DNA of 64,000 nucleotides. Origin: Euptelea pleiosperma. Lineage: Eukaryota; Streptophyta; Magnoliopsida; Ranunculales; Eupteleaceae. The number at the start of each line of letters is the position of its first letter. The stretch's first letter is position 1. Below, piece after piece: positions 49,370-61,127 of this stretch. Under the pieces are notes generated by a model. The model had not been told where the DNA came from and ran no database searches. It saw only the letters and a list, made by a program, of their open reading frames with translations. Position numbers and translations under genes: made by a program. Where the stretch lies: contig CM068549.1 of assembly GCA_035048495.1 (NCBI GenBank), positions 12,987,863-13,051,862 on the forward strand, read 5' to 3'.

Positions 49370-49566
49370 GTTGCTTTTGATAATTTGTATAAGGAAAGCT
49401 TAATTCTAGCAAAATCCTATGATAATCTAAAGAAAGAGAAAACTATTGTGTGTTGCGAAAATGCTTCACTAAAAATTGAGTTAAGAGATCTATATGACAC
49501 TGTAATGAACAAGGAAGATAAATAACTCAAATCTTAAACAGAGAAAATGAACTTGAAAAAGAAATT

Positions 49567-51884
49567 GTGAAATTAAGTCTTGAAAGAAATGATTTTGAAA
49601 TGAAAAATGCAACTTTAATTAGAAACATCACTCAAGGAAATTCTAGACTGGAAAATTTATTAACCATGGGGAAAGCAAACCATGACAGGAGCGAACTTAG
49701 TTACATTGGAAAATCAGCTAAAAATTTAAATTCCAAAACTATTTTTGTAAAAGCTACGCTGGATTCAACTCAAGATGAACAAATTAAACTAAATATTATT
49801 TGTCATTATTATAGACACTCTGGACATACAAAATACAATTGTCATATTCTTGAAAAGAAATTAGAATTCCAAAAAAAAAAGGAAGAGAATGATCTAAAAA
49901 GTTTGGAGAAAATCAGAAAACTAAACAAACAAAAGGAATTGTTTAAAAAGATAGTAGACTTAAATGCTAAAGCTAAAAACAGAAAAGAGAATCTTAATAA
50001 CTCTCAGATCAATCAATTTAGTAATGCTTTTATAAAAATTTGGAACAAGAAAAATATTGAAAAATATTTAGTCATCCATACTGCTCTTATTGCTAATGAA
50101 ACTTCTAAGTGGTATTTAGATAGTGGACGCTCCAGACATATGACTGAAGAAAAATCTCATTTTTATTTTCTTGATGAATGCCATGATGGTGATGTTATAT
50201 TTGGAGATGGCAGTAGTGCTAAAATAATTGGTAAAGGGACTATCCAAGGTCCAGGAATACCTAAGATTGAAAATGTCTTGTGTGTGGATGATCTAAAACA
50301 TAATCTTCTAAGCATTAGTCAAATTTATGACAAAGATTATATCTGCAAGTTTTCAAAAGAAAAGTGTAAAATCATAGAAAAGTCTTCCAACAAAGTTATA
50401 ATTCAAGGAAGAAGGAATACTGCTAATTGCTATGTCATTGAGACTGGTGGTTCGATTAAGTGCAACATGGCACAATCAAATGAGACCGAACTATGGCACC
50501 AACGTCTGGAACACATTAACTTTAAAGACTTAGCCAAAATCAGTAGGAAAGAATTAATAAGAGGTGTTCCTAAACTCAATAAGAACTATCAAACTGTTTG
50601 TGGGTCGTGCCTAAAAGGAAAACAAATTAGAAACCCTCACAAGAAGATAAAGCATATTGGTACCTCTAGAATTCTAGAATTGTTGCATATGGACTTAGTT
50701 GAACCTAATAGAATTGAAAGTCTTGGAGGAAAAAGATATTTAACTGTTGTTGATGATTTCTCAAGATTTACTTGTGTAGCTTTTCTTAGAGAAAAATTTG
50801 AAGCATTTGATGAACTCATAAAGATCTATAAAAAGATCCAAAATGAGAAAGGTTTGTCTATTCTCAGAATTAGAAGTGATAATGGAAGAGAATTTGATAA
50901 TCACAAATTTGATGAATATTGTGATAAAAATGGGATTAAACATGAATTCTCTATAGCCGAAATACCTCAGCAGAATAGTGTGGCTGAAAGGAAAAATAGG
51001 ACTCTTGAGGAAATGGGCAGAGTTATGCTTACTAGTAAAAATCTAACAGAAAATTTGTGGGCTGAAGCAGTCAATACTGCATACTATACAATCAATCGTG
51101 TTTATTTGAGAATAGGAACTCTGCAGACAGTCTATGAAATTTGGAATGGAGTTAAACCAAATATGAAGTATTTCAGGATCTTTGGGAGTACGTGCTATAT
51201 GCTAAGAGATAGAGAAAACCTTGGAAAGTTTGAATCCAAAAGCGATGAAGGTATTTTTCTAGGATATTCTACTAAAAGCAGAGCTTATAGGATCTTTAAT
51301 AAGAGAACCTTAACCATAAAAGAATCTCATATCTTGGCTGTTAAAAGAATTATTAAATATGTCAGTGGTACTATCGAATATGGTCTCTGGTATCCTCTTG
51401 AGACTAATAGTGAAATTACTGGTTATTTTTTTATGCTGATTGGACAAGAAATGCTGATGATCATAAGAGCACCAGTGGTGAGTGTTTCTATATTGGAAAT
51501 TATTTGGTCGCTTGGCACAGCAAGAAACAGAATGCTATATCTTTGTCTATTGCTAAAGCAGAATATATTGCTGCAGGCAGTTGCTGTACCCAGTTGATTT
51601 GGATGAAACAAATGCTGTTGGATTATGAAATCAATCAAGAATCTATGAATTTATTCTATGATAATACGAGTGCGATCTGTATTTCTAAAAATCTTGTACA
51701 ACACTCTAGAACCAAACACATAGATATCAGACATCATTTTATTCGAGAGTTGGTTGAAGAACATATAATTTCATTAGAGTATGTAAATACTGAAATTCAA
51801 CTGGCTGATATTTTGACTAAACCTTTGGATTCGCTCAGATATGAATATCTGAGAAAATCTATTGGAATCTATCTCATTGATTGA
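49567..51884 (+). pseudogene. Copia pol with protease, integrase and RNase H; RT deleted in frame
   Basis: 49,567-51,597 is open for 676 codons. A CHYYRHSGHTKYNC zinc knuckle (about residues 79-92) is followed by protease (WYLDSGRSRHMT, active-site Asp, about 181-192). The pre-integrase domain (ELWHQRLEHINF, about 308) leads to the integrase core with Asp in HMDLV, Asp in SDNGRE and Glu in VAERKN. Near residue 590 the normal post-integrase motif NKRTLTIKESH runs directly into LAVKRIIKYVSGT, which belongs just before RNase H, so the whole RT domain is missing without breaking the frame. A frameshift near 51,440-51,500 then separates the rest of RNase H (51,504-51,884: WHSKKQNAISLSIAKAEYIA, LADILTKPL). 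The element cannot make cDNA itself. Confidence 0.85.
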
Positions 51885-52527
51885 TTTGTGTTGATATTAA
51901 CTGAAATATTTAATTATCATTGAAAATCATAGTATAAATATTTCAGTTAATTCTTGAGTCCACTCATTTGAAATAATGATTGGCTAATATTGTTTGGAAA
52001 TTTATTTGGTATTCTTTGAAAATCTTGATTGTTTGGGAAAATTTATTTTATTTTGGGATGATTTTGTGTTTAAAATGATATTCACAAAAGTCAGGCCATT
52101 GGAGTACATTTTGAGGCGTTTGGGTTTGCGAATTTATAATTTGCGATGCTGGGTCGACCGAACAAAAGGTCTGGTCGACCAGAAATATTTATTAGTTTAT
52201 GCGATTTGATTGGTTACGGGGACGGGCTGACAGAACATGTCTGGTCGACCGACCATTATGACCGGTTAACCGCGCCTCGCACCCAAACTCTTATACTTTT
52301 CGCAGGCGGGTCGACCCATGCCCGGTCCGCCGCCCTTGTTTATATATAGTTTCTAATCGATTTTGGGTCATTTGATACTCTATTTGAAACCCTAGAAATT
52401 GTCTTTAGAGTCTCCCATCCTCTTTGAGAAATCTTTAGCTTTCTACTCTAATCTCCTTCTAGAGAATCTTATTTTCATCATTTTCTGTGGTGAAATTTTC
52501 TCTGTGATTTCTAAATAACTTCAAAGG
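51885..52527 (+). promoter_or_regulatory. spacer with GGTCGACC cluster and TATA box before the extra ORF
   Basis: Four GGTCGACC palindromes (52,152, 52,173, 52,243 and 52,309) precede TTTATATATAGT (52,339-52,350), about 180 bases before the extra ORF. The 3' LTR has a similar layout (GGTCGACC at 54,831, TATA at 54,944), so an internal promoter is plausible. No reading frame is convincing here. Confidence 0.45.
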
Positions 52528-53647
52528 GGAAAAGAGCAAGAGGGGAATCATCTTCTAGTGATCCCTATCCCCTTAGCTTGTTCATCAATCCTATGGCTAG
52601 GGCTAGCTTCATGAAGAACTATATCAAAAGAGCCGTTGCCATTGAGCGTGGGGTCATCGAGAAAGACCTGACAATGACGGGATTCCCAATCTTCTTAATT
52701 CGGTAGGTTGGTCTAAACTTTTGTCAATTTTTGGTGTTACATATCCTGAGTTAGTCAGGATGTTCTATTGTAATTTGAATAATCATGATCTAGATGGTTC
52801 TTTTCTTTATTCTGACGTTCGAGGTGTTTGTTTTAAAATTAGATTACCTTTGATTTTAAAGATAACAGGTCTTCCTCGAGTGCCTAATGGAGGAACTTTT
52901 CCACCTTCCTTACCTCTCAAGAACAAAAAGGCTATTTCAAGAGCCATTTGTGGGAAGGTAGTTCATTGGTCATCTGATTTGACTACAAGGAAATTACTTC
53001 CCATGTATCATTTGTTAGGTTTGATTTTCTCCTACAACTTGGTCCCTAAGGGGGGACATCGGAGTGAAATTGGACCTTATATCCAGTATCTTCAGTATTG
53101 TGTCTCTCAAGGCACGAAAATTTGTGGTCCATTAGTAATTTTTCATCTCATGGTTGAGAATTTGGCGATTGAGAATCGCAAGCAGTCTTTCCCTTTTGGC
53201 ATTTTAGTTTCAAAAATTTTGAGTCATTACAAAGTTCCTATTTTAGACTCCGATGAAACTATACATCCCATCTCACCTATCAATCAAGCTATTTTTAGCA
53301 AGATGTTGGTTGGTGAATCATCTATGTCTACTCCTGTTTCTGCCTCTACTTCGAGTTCTGGATCTCCTCGTTCCTCTGTATTTGCATCTATTGCAGGTCT
53401 CTTGTCCAAGTTGGACAATCTTTGTGCGTCGATTGACAAATTTTCTCGACGTTATTAGCGTATGACTTCATTCCTTAGGTCTCAACATCCTAACTATCCA
53501 GAGTCTTCACCTGAGGAGATGATTGTGCCTTCAGCAGCTGGCGATGATGAAGAAGAAGATGAAGATGAGGACGAAGATGAAGAGGAAAGAGATGATGCAG
53601 ATGACGATGATGGTGATGACGATGACGATGACGATGATTATGACTAG
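52528..53647 (+). pseudogene. extra ORF beyond Copia pol (putative plant transposon protein) with acidic tail
   Basis: An N-terminal stretch (SFMKNYIKRAVAIERGVIEK) lies in one frame up to a stop at 52,704. The rest continues in another frame from about 52,707: GWSKLLSIFG, YPELVRMFYCNL, SDVRGVCFKIRLPLILKITG. From memory this resembles the plant putative transposon protein domain (PF20167-like) seen in retroelement-associated ORFs; its function is unknown. The main frame runs to an amber codon at 53,456, then continues in the same frame into an acidic tail dominated by Asp and Glu, ending at 53,647. One frameshift and one stop are the only lesions, so decay is mild. It could be an env-position ORF or a captured host-like gene. 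Confidence 0.6.
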
Positions 53648-54321
53648 AGCACGCTTTGCTTTTTCTCTCTTTATAGATCAGTAGTACCTGTTGTGTTGAT
53701 GTATTATTTGATACTATTGGTCTGTATTATTTGATACTGATGTACTTTGACTACTTTGTGTGGATGTTGGATATTGGTAACTATGTTGACCGGTTTACTT
53801 TATGATATATTTTGGTATGATTTTTTTTCTTGTATGATTGATTAGCATTGTCTTATATTCTTTATCATCACAGGTTGGAGTTCTTCCCTTTGTCAATGTG
53901 TGACAAAAAGGGGGAGAAATAGATTATAATGTGGATTAGGATAATGTGGAGTATAATGTGGATTATATTGATAATAACACTTGTTGCTTTTACTATCTTT
54001 ATTGAACTGCTTGTCATAAAATATCTGTGATTTTTATTTAGTTTTATTTGACTAAATGTACTGAGAAGACGTTTTTGGTATGTTTTTGACTAATATACTA
54101 ATGAGAAGCTATTGTCAAAGATTTTTTTTATCAAGTTGATTATTTTGTAGCAACAGGTTGTTTGCAATAAGTATGGTACCAATCACGATACTAATCGCGA
54201 GATACAGCATTGCCTCCTTGTACTTAGGGGGAGCATTATTGATTTATTTTGTAATGGGCAAAAAGTGTAATATAATTAGGTAAGTATTTGTTTTTGTCCT
54301 GGCATTGACAGAAGGGGAGAT
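53648..54321 (+). other. spacer before the Copia 3' LTR with repeated polypurine words
   Basis: Polypurine words occur at 53,905-53,919 (AAAAAGGGGGAGAAA), 54,226-54,233 (AGGGGGAG) and 54,311-54,320 (GAAGGGGAGA), the last touching the LTR. Several such tracts before the 3' LTR are described for Sireviruses. Otherwise AT-rich and non-coding. Confidence 0.6.
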
Positions 54322-55764
54322 TGAAAAGTCTCAGTTGTCAAATCCCAGGAATACTTAGTTCTTCGATAAATATATGTATTGTTGTGCCTGAATCCCCTGA
54401 AGACTGAAGCATCAAAAATCAAGTGGACTTCGACAAAACAAAAGAAGGATTAAAGCTAAAGAAAAGACAACCCAAGTGTTCAAGATCAACTAAAGATAAA
54501 GTTAAGATTATCAAGTACAACTGAAGACAATGTCAAATGATCAAGCTCAACTAAAGACAAAGTCCAAAGCTCAAGTACTTTCTCACTCAACGAACGTTCA
54601 ACTATGAAGAAACTCGTGTTGTAGTTACTTACGCAAATCTGAGGGTAAAACCGCGCGTTGCCAGCGGATATTGTTGTACCCTAGATGGTTAAATTTTGGT
54701 TAGGCTTTGTGCGTGTGATGAGAAGAGAAATTCTCAGAAATTTGGTAGCATTCGGCTATGGACAAAACTGTCTGGCCGACTGGCTCATTTGTCCAGGCGA
54801 CCGAAGGTCCGGTCGAACGGCCAATAATGCGGTCGACCCCGCCAATTTTGGATCTCGTTTGACAAATCTTTTATGCGATTAGAAGTGCATTTCAGTCCTT
54901 CAAATGGCTATATTTGGTACGGTTCTAGCAAAGGGAGGCCTGCTTATAAATAAGAGCTATCTCCCTCTAATAAAATTAACCCAATCAAGATATCTCTACT
55001 TTACTTTACTCGATTATCATTTTTAAAGTCCAGAGATATGGAATTTGTGAGAGCTTCACTAGAGCAAAGCTGAGAATTTGTTGCGAAGTCTCTAAGTGTT
55101 TGGAAGAGACTATTTGGTATTGTTAGTCTGTAAGAATCTTCTTCCAAGAAGAGGATTACTCTTGGCAGAGTGTCTCTTGGGCAAATTCTTCTCCAAAGGA
55201 TTTTCTATTCGATCATATTCATCGAGAGGTAAGCGTTTCTATGAACCAATACCTTGTTGATAGAATTCGATATTTGTGAACACTGTTATTTTGTGATTGG
55301 TGGATAAGTGTGGACTTATCTAACTGAGTCGTGGATTGTAGATTCAAAAGAAAAGAATTTCTCTAAATAGACTACTGGCCTTGGCTGACTCTCTAGATGA
55401 GCGAGAAGTGATTCTCGTTTGATTGAGATTAAGTATAATCTTAGTTGGTTGATTATTTATTTCGATTAGAAATGTTGTAATGCATGATTGAAATAATATA
55501 ATACTACTCGTGGTGAGTATTGGACAGTGGACGTAGGTGCGGAGTCACTGAACCACTATAAACCTGAGTCTCGTGTGATTGTGACTGTTTGCATAATTGT
55601 TTCTCATTCTATGTTTCTGTGGATGATTGATATATTAATTGCTTGATCCTTTTATGTCTTGTGTGATTAATAATTTTTTAATCCATAAAGAATTCGCGAG
55701 GAATTAAAAATTGTCCTATTCACCCCCCTCTAGGACTTAACCTGGTAATTAAAAGAGAATTTCA
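54322..55764 (+). repeat. Copia 3' LTR
   Basis: It is 1,443 bp and complete. GGTCGACC is at 54,831 and the TATA box TTATAAATAAG at 54,944-54,954. It preserves the empty site of the 37-kb element near 55,246. Confidence 0.88.
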
Positions 55765-55769
55765 AAGTG

Positions 55770-58244
55770 GACCATCCATTTCATGGGTCAGTGGACCAAA
55801 AAATTTGAGTCTCAGTATTGAGGTCCTACCAAGTGTGGACCAAACGTGCCTTCATAGTAGTAGCTTGATTTGAGTTAGCAGAGTCGAGTGGAGTTTTAGT
55901 GTGTGGCTCCATCGAGTGGTGGGCCATATCTACCCTGTACCCCACCCATTTGGCCAATGCCCAACACCTAGATGTGCTTAGCTTGGCTGTGGCCAACACA
56001 CATACCAGACCTAGACCTAGAAATGACTTGTCCTAATCTGACCTAGACCCAAATCCATATCCAGTTGGGTTAACTTGATACAAACCTAACCTTGATCGAT
56101 TCGACTTGATTAGAAAATAATATTATAATGAAATAATAATAAAATGAAATAAAATATGAAGAAACTATTTAAGAAATTCTACAACATAATAATAATAATG
56201 ATAATATGGATTTATAGAAGTTAAGGATAGGGTTATCAAAGCATGTATTAAAATTGAATTTTTTCTTCTTTTTGCATTTTTGTCATTAAACATGAAGAAG
56301 AGGACACTACACAAGGAAATGATCATAGATCGAGATATTTAAAACATTCAAGAACCTTCGAGTCGTTGACGTTGCAACTAAACCAGTGAAAGAACATGCC
56401 GCACTTGTAGCCATTAGAAGATTCTTTGGATTAGCGTTGTAAGGTGGGTGGTTTCTTTTCCTCTTAATAATCATCTCATATTTATGTCTTGAAAATTCTT
56501 GTAATTATGCATATTCTTGTATGATTTGATTTCAATTAATTCTGAATTAAGTTAGAAAACCTAATTATTTTTAGAGCTTAGAATTTTTCACTATCAAGTT
56601 TTTGGAAAAGGGAATTTTTGAAAGTCAAAAATATTTGAGAAGATTTTATCGAAATAACTCTATTTATTTCATTTAATGAAAGAAAATAGTGATTGTACGT
56701 GGTTTCATATGGATTGTGAGTATTGGACGAGAGTTCCCAGTTGATTGAAGTATGTGGTGTGTGAAATTCCCAATTTTTGGGTGATGGTGATAGACCACCC
56801 GAGACATAGAACTTAGTTAACGGGTGATGGTGATAGACCACTCGGGACTTAGAACTTGATTATAGATAGATGGGGTGATGGTGATAGATTGCCCAATATA
56901 TTTTGGATGATGAGTGTCACATGAGCTTCAACGCGTAATAATCAGTATGAGAGAAGTTGGTCCCTAGATGACGGAACATATAAGATGTGACAAGGGAATT
57001 CAGCACAGATATCTGTATGCAAAGGTTTTTCAAAAAGAGAGAATGTTATTTTGACTAAAAATATTTAATTATTATTTATATTATATAATATATCACTAGG
57101 TGATCTGGAAAATGATTAGTCGAACTATTGTAAAAGTGATTCGATGCTATTTTTCGGAGGCAACAGATTTCTCTAAGATACGAATAATGATCCTATTCTT
57201 TTAGGTAGAATGGGCATGTCTTTTAGAATACTCTCATTATTCATATTCATGAAGTTCTATTTCTCTTTCCTAGATTACAATCTTTGTAGTCGTACGTCTT
57301 GGAAGTCTAGATATGATAGAGGTTTACCTTGTATGCCTCGATGAGGCGATAGACGTGAGGGATATAGTTCACCAGTCCCTGGATAGTTTAAGGATCCTTG
57401 AAATGTCAATAGACGTCGAACGATTGACCATCGTTGTATGTTTGACATGTGTATTCAGTGTCGTGGTCAAAGGCCCTCTCCTGAGCCTAAATTCATGGGT
57501 AGTATGCTCCTCACACGCAGAGGCAAATATTCGTCCGACTGCAAATCAAGATACTAACAGTGGGGTTCCACACTGGTTAAGTATTGGGACTAAAGAAATG
57601 ATTGCTAGACTAGGGTTGATACTAGTCGTGACCTCTTCACTCTAAGATGAATAGACTACCCACCTTGTGTTGTTATTTGTTGGTGATGGGTAAGATATAG
57701 ATGTTATTGATATAATGTTTAAATGCTATTTGATTTCTAATTTGATTAGTATGTTTTAAATTCTATCATTTATTGCTAAATAATTGTTAGTTTGCATTTT
57801 CGTTTTTGCACTTTTGTTTCTTTCAAAATGAAATGTATTTTGTTGTTATATTATTTTGTATTTATGATGATTGTTTTAAGGATACTTGGTTACCTGAAAA
57901 GCTCACACCCCCCCCCCCGGTTCTCTTGTAGAGAAGAACCTATGGACTTATTCAGGCTTATTTTGAAGTGAAGTCTAGTTGCAGTGAAGCAGATTTCAGG
58001 TTGTGAACTCATGATTGAGTATGTATTTATATTTAGATTCTTGTTTAGAAGTGTATATCATTAACTTCACATTTTATCTCTATTGTATAATGTTGAGTAG
58101 GTCTGCACTTCAGTATTTAAAAAAAAAATCTCTTGAAATTTATAATTTGAGTTTGATGTGAGAGTGAGTGTGCTTTGCGTGCTTGGATTCAGGACATGTG
58201 GCTAGCACCTCAAGATTCATGTGGTCCGAATTCTGGGTGTTACA
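55770..58244 (+). repeat. 3' LTR of the LARD, second piece
   Basis: It resumes after the AAGTG duplication and parallels 29,560-32,451 without the MITE. A run of ten C at about 57,908 is expanded relative to the 5' LTR. It ends GGGTGTTACA before GATGT. Confidence 0.85.
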
Positions 58245-58809
58245 GATGTTTACCCGGCTTACAGTGAACTGAAGGCACTGTAGGCCGAGAAGGAGATCCT
58301 TTAGGCCGAGATCACGACTCTAAGGGCTTCGGCGAAGGAGATCTCTGCTCAGAACAAACATGTATGCAAAGATCTCAACGATGCCAATGTCAAGAAGCAT
58401 CACCTTTCGGGAGTTATCCATGAGCTCGAGATGAAAGAAGCGAGCCTTCGGAATGAGTTCAAGGCAGAGATGGCAACGGAGAAGGCTGATATCGAGGCCA
58501 AACTCCGGGTAGAGTTCGAGGCCCAAGCAAATGAAGTCATCGCTCAGTGTGCCTCCTTCCCTGATAAATACAAACGTTAGCAGGATGAAGCCCGGCGCGA
58601 GGTTATAGCTCTCGAGAAGGCCCGGGAGGTGCAGCTGACAATGAGGATAGCGTCTGCAAGAGACGAGTCAGTCGACCTCTCGGCTGATGGTCTGGCCGCC
58701 CTTGCTCGTGCTACAGTGGTTGCCATGCCTGAGGTCGTCGAGATCACCGAGCGTGAGGTGGAAGCCCTCGAACTCCCAACTCCAGAGATCCCTCTCCCTC
58801 CTCAAGTTT
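58245..58809 (+). pseudogene. Tat antisense ORF, 3' part (coiled-coil)
   Basis: It continues the ORF interrupted at 27,678. It is rich in Glu, Lys, Ala and Leu with heptad-like spacing (EISAQNKHVCKDLNDANVKK, then EMKEASLRNEF), suggesting a coiled coil, and ends in a Pro/Glu-rich tail and TAG near 58,809. At least three in-frame stops (near 58,280, 58,302 and 58,579) show decay. Confidence 0.6.
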
Positions 58810-58811
58810 AG

Positions 58812-59218
58812 GTTTATTTTAGGCCTTGGCCCTTCACATTATTTTCTCTTGGCCCTATGGCCGATATATTGTTGATTCTCGACCCTTTGATTGGCCATAT
58901 ACTTTAAATTTCTCGGCCGTGTGGCCGATATACTTTAATATTCGGGCCCTTCGATTGGCCTTTTTTGTGAATATATTGTCGTTTATCATATGCTTGTTAT
59001 CTATTTTCTATATGCATGCTTCCTTTGCTATTGTATGCTTGTAAACTTTTATTTGATAGTTCATTGCATATACATGTTGCTAGTTTTCAGCCATGTGGCC
59101 GACGTTTCTTAGATTTTTGTTACCGCTAGTGGCCGACGTATAGCTTAGAGTTCAGCTTGTTCGTTTCGAACGCCCGAAGCCAGTCTTGTTAATTTTGGAC
59201 TACCGGGTCTAGTCCCAT
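58812..59218. repeat. convergent spacer between the antisense ORF and integrase
   Basis: Irregular repeats of TGGCCGATATA occur at 58,857-58,935. Further right, at about 59,170-59,285, about four units containing GAAGCCAGTCCCGTT are followed by ATTTTGGAC; these run into the integrase 3' end. The two reading frames meet tail to tail here, so it may hold both 3' ends. No other frame. Confidence 0.5.
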
Positions 59219-60367
59219 TCATGTGGACAGCCGAAGCCAGTCCCGTTCATTTTGGACGGCCAAAGCCAGTGCCGTTACATTTTGTACATTCCATGATTTT
59301 TTGAAGAATTTGTCATCTAGGGTTTCCAAGTAGTAGCTTCCTCCAACGCCGACTTTCCTGACCTTGTACGGTCCTTCCCAATTCATAGCCAGCTTCCCAG
59401 CGTTCTTCTCTCGAGTATTTGGGCACATCTTGCACAGAACCAAATCGCCCTATTGGAAACTCCTCAGTTTTACTTTCCGTCAGTACCATCTCTTCAAGGA
59501 TTAATGGTAACTTTCAAGTTTTATCCTTGCCGACTCCCTTCTTTTTTCTGCCATGTCGACGTCGAACTTCTGGATCTCGAAGTTGACTCCTGTCTCTACA
59601 GCCATGTGCCGAGAGGTACTAACGACCATCTCGGATGGGATGACTGCCTCCATGCCGAATGCTAATGCGAAGGGAGAGTCTCCGTTTTCGATCCTTGGGG
59701 TAGTCCGATAGGCCCATAGAACACCATCCAATATCTCGGCCCACTTTTCATTAGCACTTTCCAGCCATTTCTTCAAGTTTTCGTCGATAGTCTTACTCGA
59801 GGCTTCTGCCTGCCCGTTCCCTTGTGGATACATGGGAGCCGAGAACAACTGTTTGATATTGAACTTATTACAGAAATTTTCTATCTTTTGTCCTTGGAAT
59901 TATGACCCATTGTCCTAGATGAATGCATAAGGGAGGCCAAATTTGGTTATAATCCTCTCCTAGAGGAACTTCTCCACCTCTTGCTCTCGGACATGCTGCA
60001 AGGCCATGGCTTCCACCCACTTCATAATATAGTCGGCCGCCACCAACGTGAATTGTCTTTTTCTTGGAGCCATAGGTAGAGGGCCGACAACATCTAACCA
60101 CTAGAGTGCAAACGGCCACGGGCTGACGACTAGGTTCAACTCCCCCATAGGCGCTCGGATAGTCGGAGCGTGCTTCTGGCATTTCACACATTTTCTGACC
60201 TACCTCTTCTCTTCATCCTGCATATACGGCTAGTAATATCCCTGGACCAATGCCTTGTGGGCCAGTGATCTTCCTCCAGACTGATTGCCACACTCCCCTT
60301 CATGTATCTCGGCCATAATCAGTTAAGCTTGGTCCTGGGTTACACATTTCAACAATGGTCCCCTGAC
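59219..60367 (-). pseudogene. Tat integrase, decayed and split by a TRIM array
   Basis: Read on the minus strand from 60,367, the zinc-finger region (EIHEGECGNQSGGRSLAHKA, second His replaced by Gln) is followed by the core. Its first Asp lies in VAADYIMKWVEA, the second in DNG (about 59,910, next to a stop) and the Glu in YPQGNGQAEASSKTI (about 59,800). The C-terminal domain (KLAMNWEGPYKVRKV) ends near 59,219. Several stops and shifts make it non-functional. Upstream it should join the second RNase H at 61,128, but the TRIM array is in between. Confidence 0.75.
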
Positions 60368-61127
60368 CGACTAATGTAGGGCATTTTCACACCGGGCTTG
60401 AGTGGGGCAGCGTGCGTAATATGGGGCACACTCGGGGTGGGGTGGCCTGTGTGATATGGGCCCACGAGGGGTCGTGTCGACCGAGAACCTAGATAGATCC
60501 TATGAGATAAACGAATTCAATCTCACGCTACCAACAGTCGCGGCTTTTGGGGAGTATTGGTTAAATGTACTGCATCAAAGTGGTATTAGAGCGGGAGGTC
60601 TCGTGTTCGAGTCTCCTTACCAGGGGTGATTAATGTAGGGGCATTTTCACACCGGGCTCGAGTGGGGCAGCCTGCGTAATATGGGGCACACTCAGGGTGG
60701 GGTGGCCTGTGTGATATGGTCCCATGAGGGGGTGGCCTGTGTGATATGGGCCGACGAAGGGTCGTGTCGACCGAGAACTTAGATAGATCTTATGAGATAA
60801 AGGAATTTAATCTCACGCTACCAACAGTCACGACTTTTGGAGAGTATTGGTTAAATGTCCTGCATCAAAGTGGTATTAGAACGGGAGGTCTCGTGTTCGA
60901 GTCTCCTCACCGAGGGTGATTAATGCAGGGGCATTTTCACACCGGGCTCGAGTGGGGCAGCTTGCGTAATATGGGGCACACTCGGGGTGGGGTGGCCTGT
61001 GTGATATGGACCCACGAGGGGTTGTGTCGATCGAGAACCTAGATAGATCCTGTGAGATAAAGGAATTTAATCTCACACTACCAACAGTCGCGACTTTTGG
61101 GGAGTACTGGTTAAATGTCCTACATCA
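60368..61127 (+). mobile_element. tandem TRIM array (three LTRs, two interiors)
   Basis: LTRs at 60,368-60,577 (210 bp), 60,627-60,867 (241 bp, with an internal duplication of about 31 bp) and 60,917-61,127 (211 bp) begin TGATTAATG (CGACTAATG in the first) and end CATCA. Each 49-bp interior starts with TGGTATTAGAGC, one base off the initiator-Met primer-binding site, and contains GTGTTCGAGTC, a B-box-like word. The outer flanks CTGAC (60,363) and CTGAG (61,128) look like a target duplication with one change. Miniature size and lack of coding mark a terminal-repeat retrotransposon in miniature. Confidence 0.75.

Larger units (their letters stand above)
36339..55764 (+). mobile_element. Sirevirus-like Copia element, RT-deleted
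   Basis: It is flanked by a perfect AAGTG duplication (36,334-36,338 and 55,765-55,769). LTRs run from TGAAAAGTC to GAGAATTTCA. PBS TGGTATCAGAG is at 48,154. The order gag, protease, integrase, RNase H marks Copia. An extra ORF beyond pol and several polypurine words before the 3' LTR suggest the Sirevirus lineage (inference). The 5' LTR is split by a younger Athila-like element. RT is missing and gag has stops, so it is dead. Confidence 0.85.
27679..58244 (+). mobile_element. LARD-type non-coding LTR element with 4.8-kb LTRs
   Basis: It is flanked by a perfect GATGT duplication (27,674-27,678 and 58,245-58,249). The 5' LTR is 27,679-32,451 (4,773 bp, including a 393-bp MITE). The 3' LTR is 34,466-36,338 plus 55,770-58,244 (4,348 bp). 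The interior is only about 2 kb and has no coding frame. The primer-binding site is TGGTATCAGAGC. The 3' end of the interior (GAGGACAAAATTTTTATAAG, then GTGGGGAGAATG) resembles Tekay/Del chromoviruses. Large LTRs with a short non-coding interior define a large retrotransposon derivative. By eye the LTRs differ by roughly 10 percent where I compared them, so it is an old insertion. Confidence 0.85.

Noticed and set aside
59868..60191. 107-codon minus-strand frame as a separate gene
   Set aside because: It is a shadow frame of the decayed integrase; the neighbouring frame contains the integrase core.
60368..61127. CRISPR array or satellite
   Set aside because: There are only three units of 210-241 bp with PBS-like interiors and TSD-like flanks; a TRIM array explains it better.
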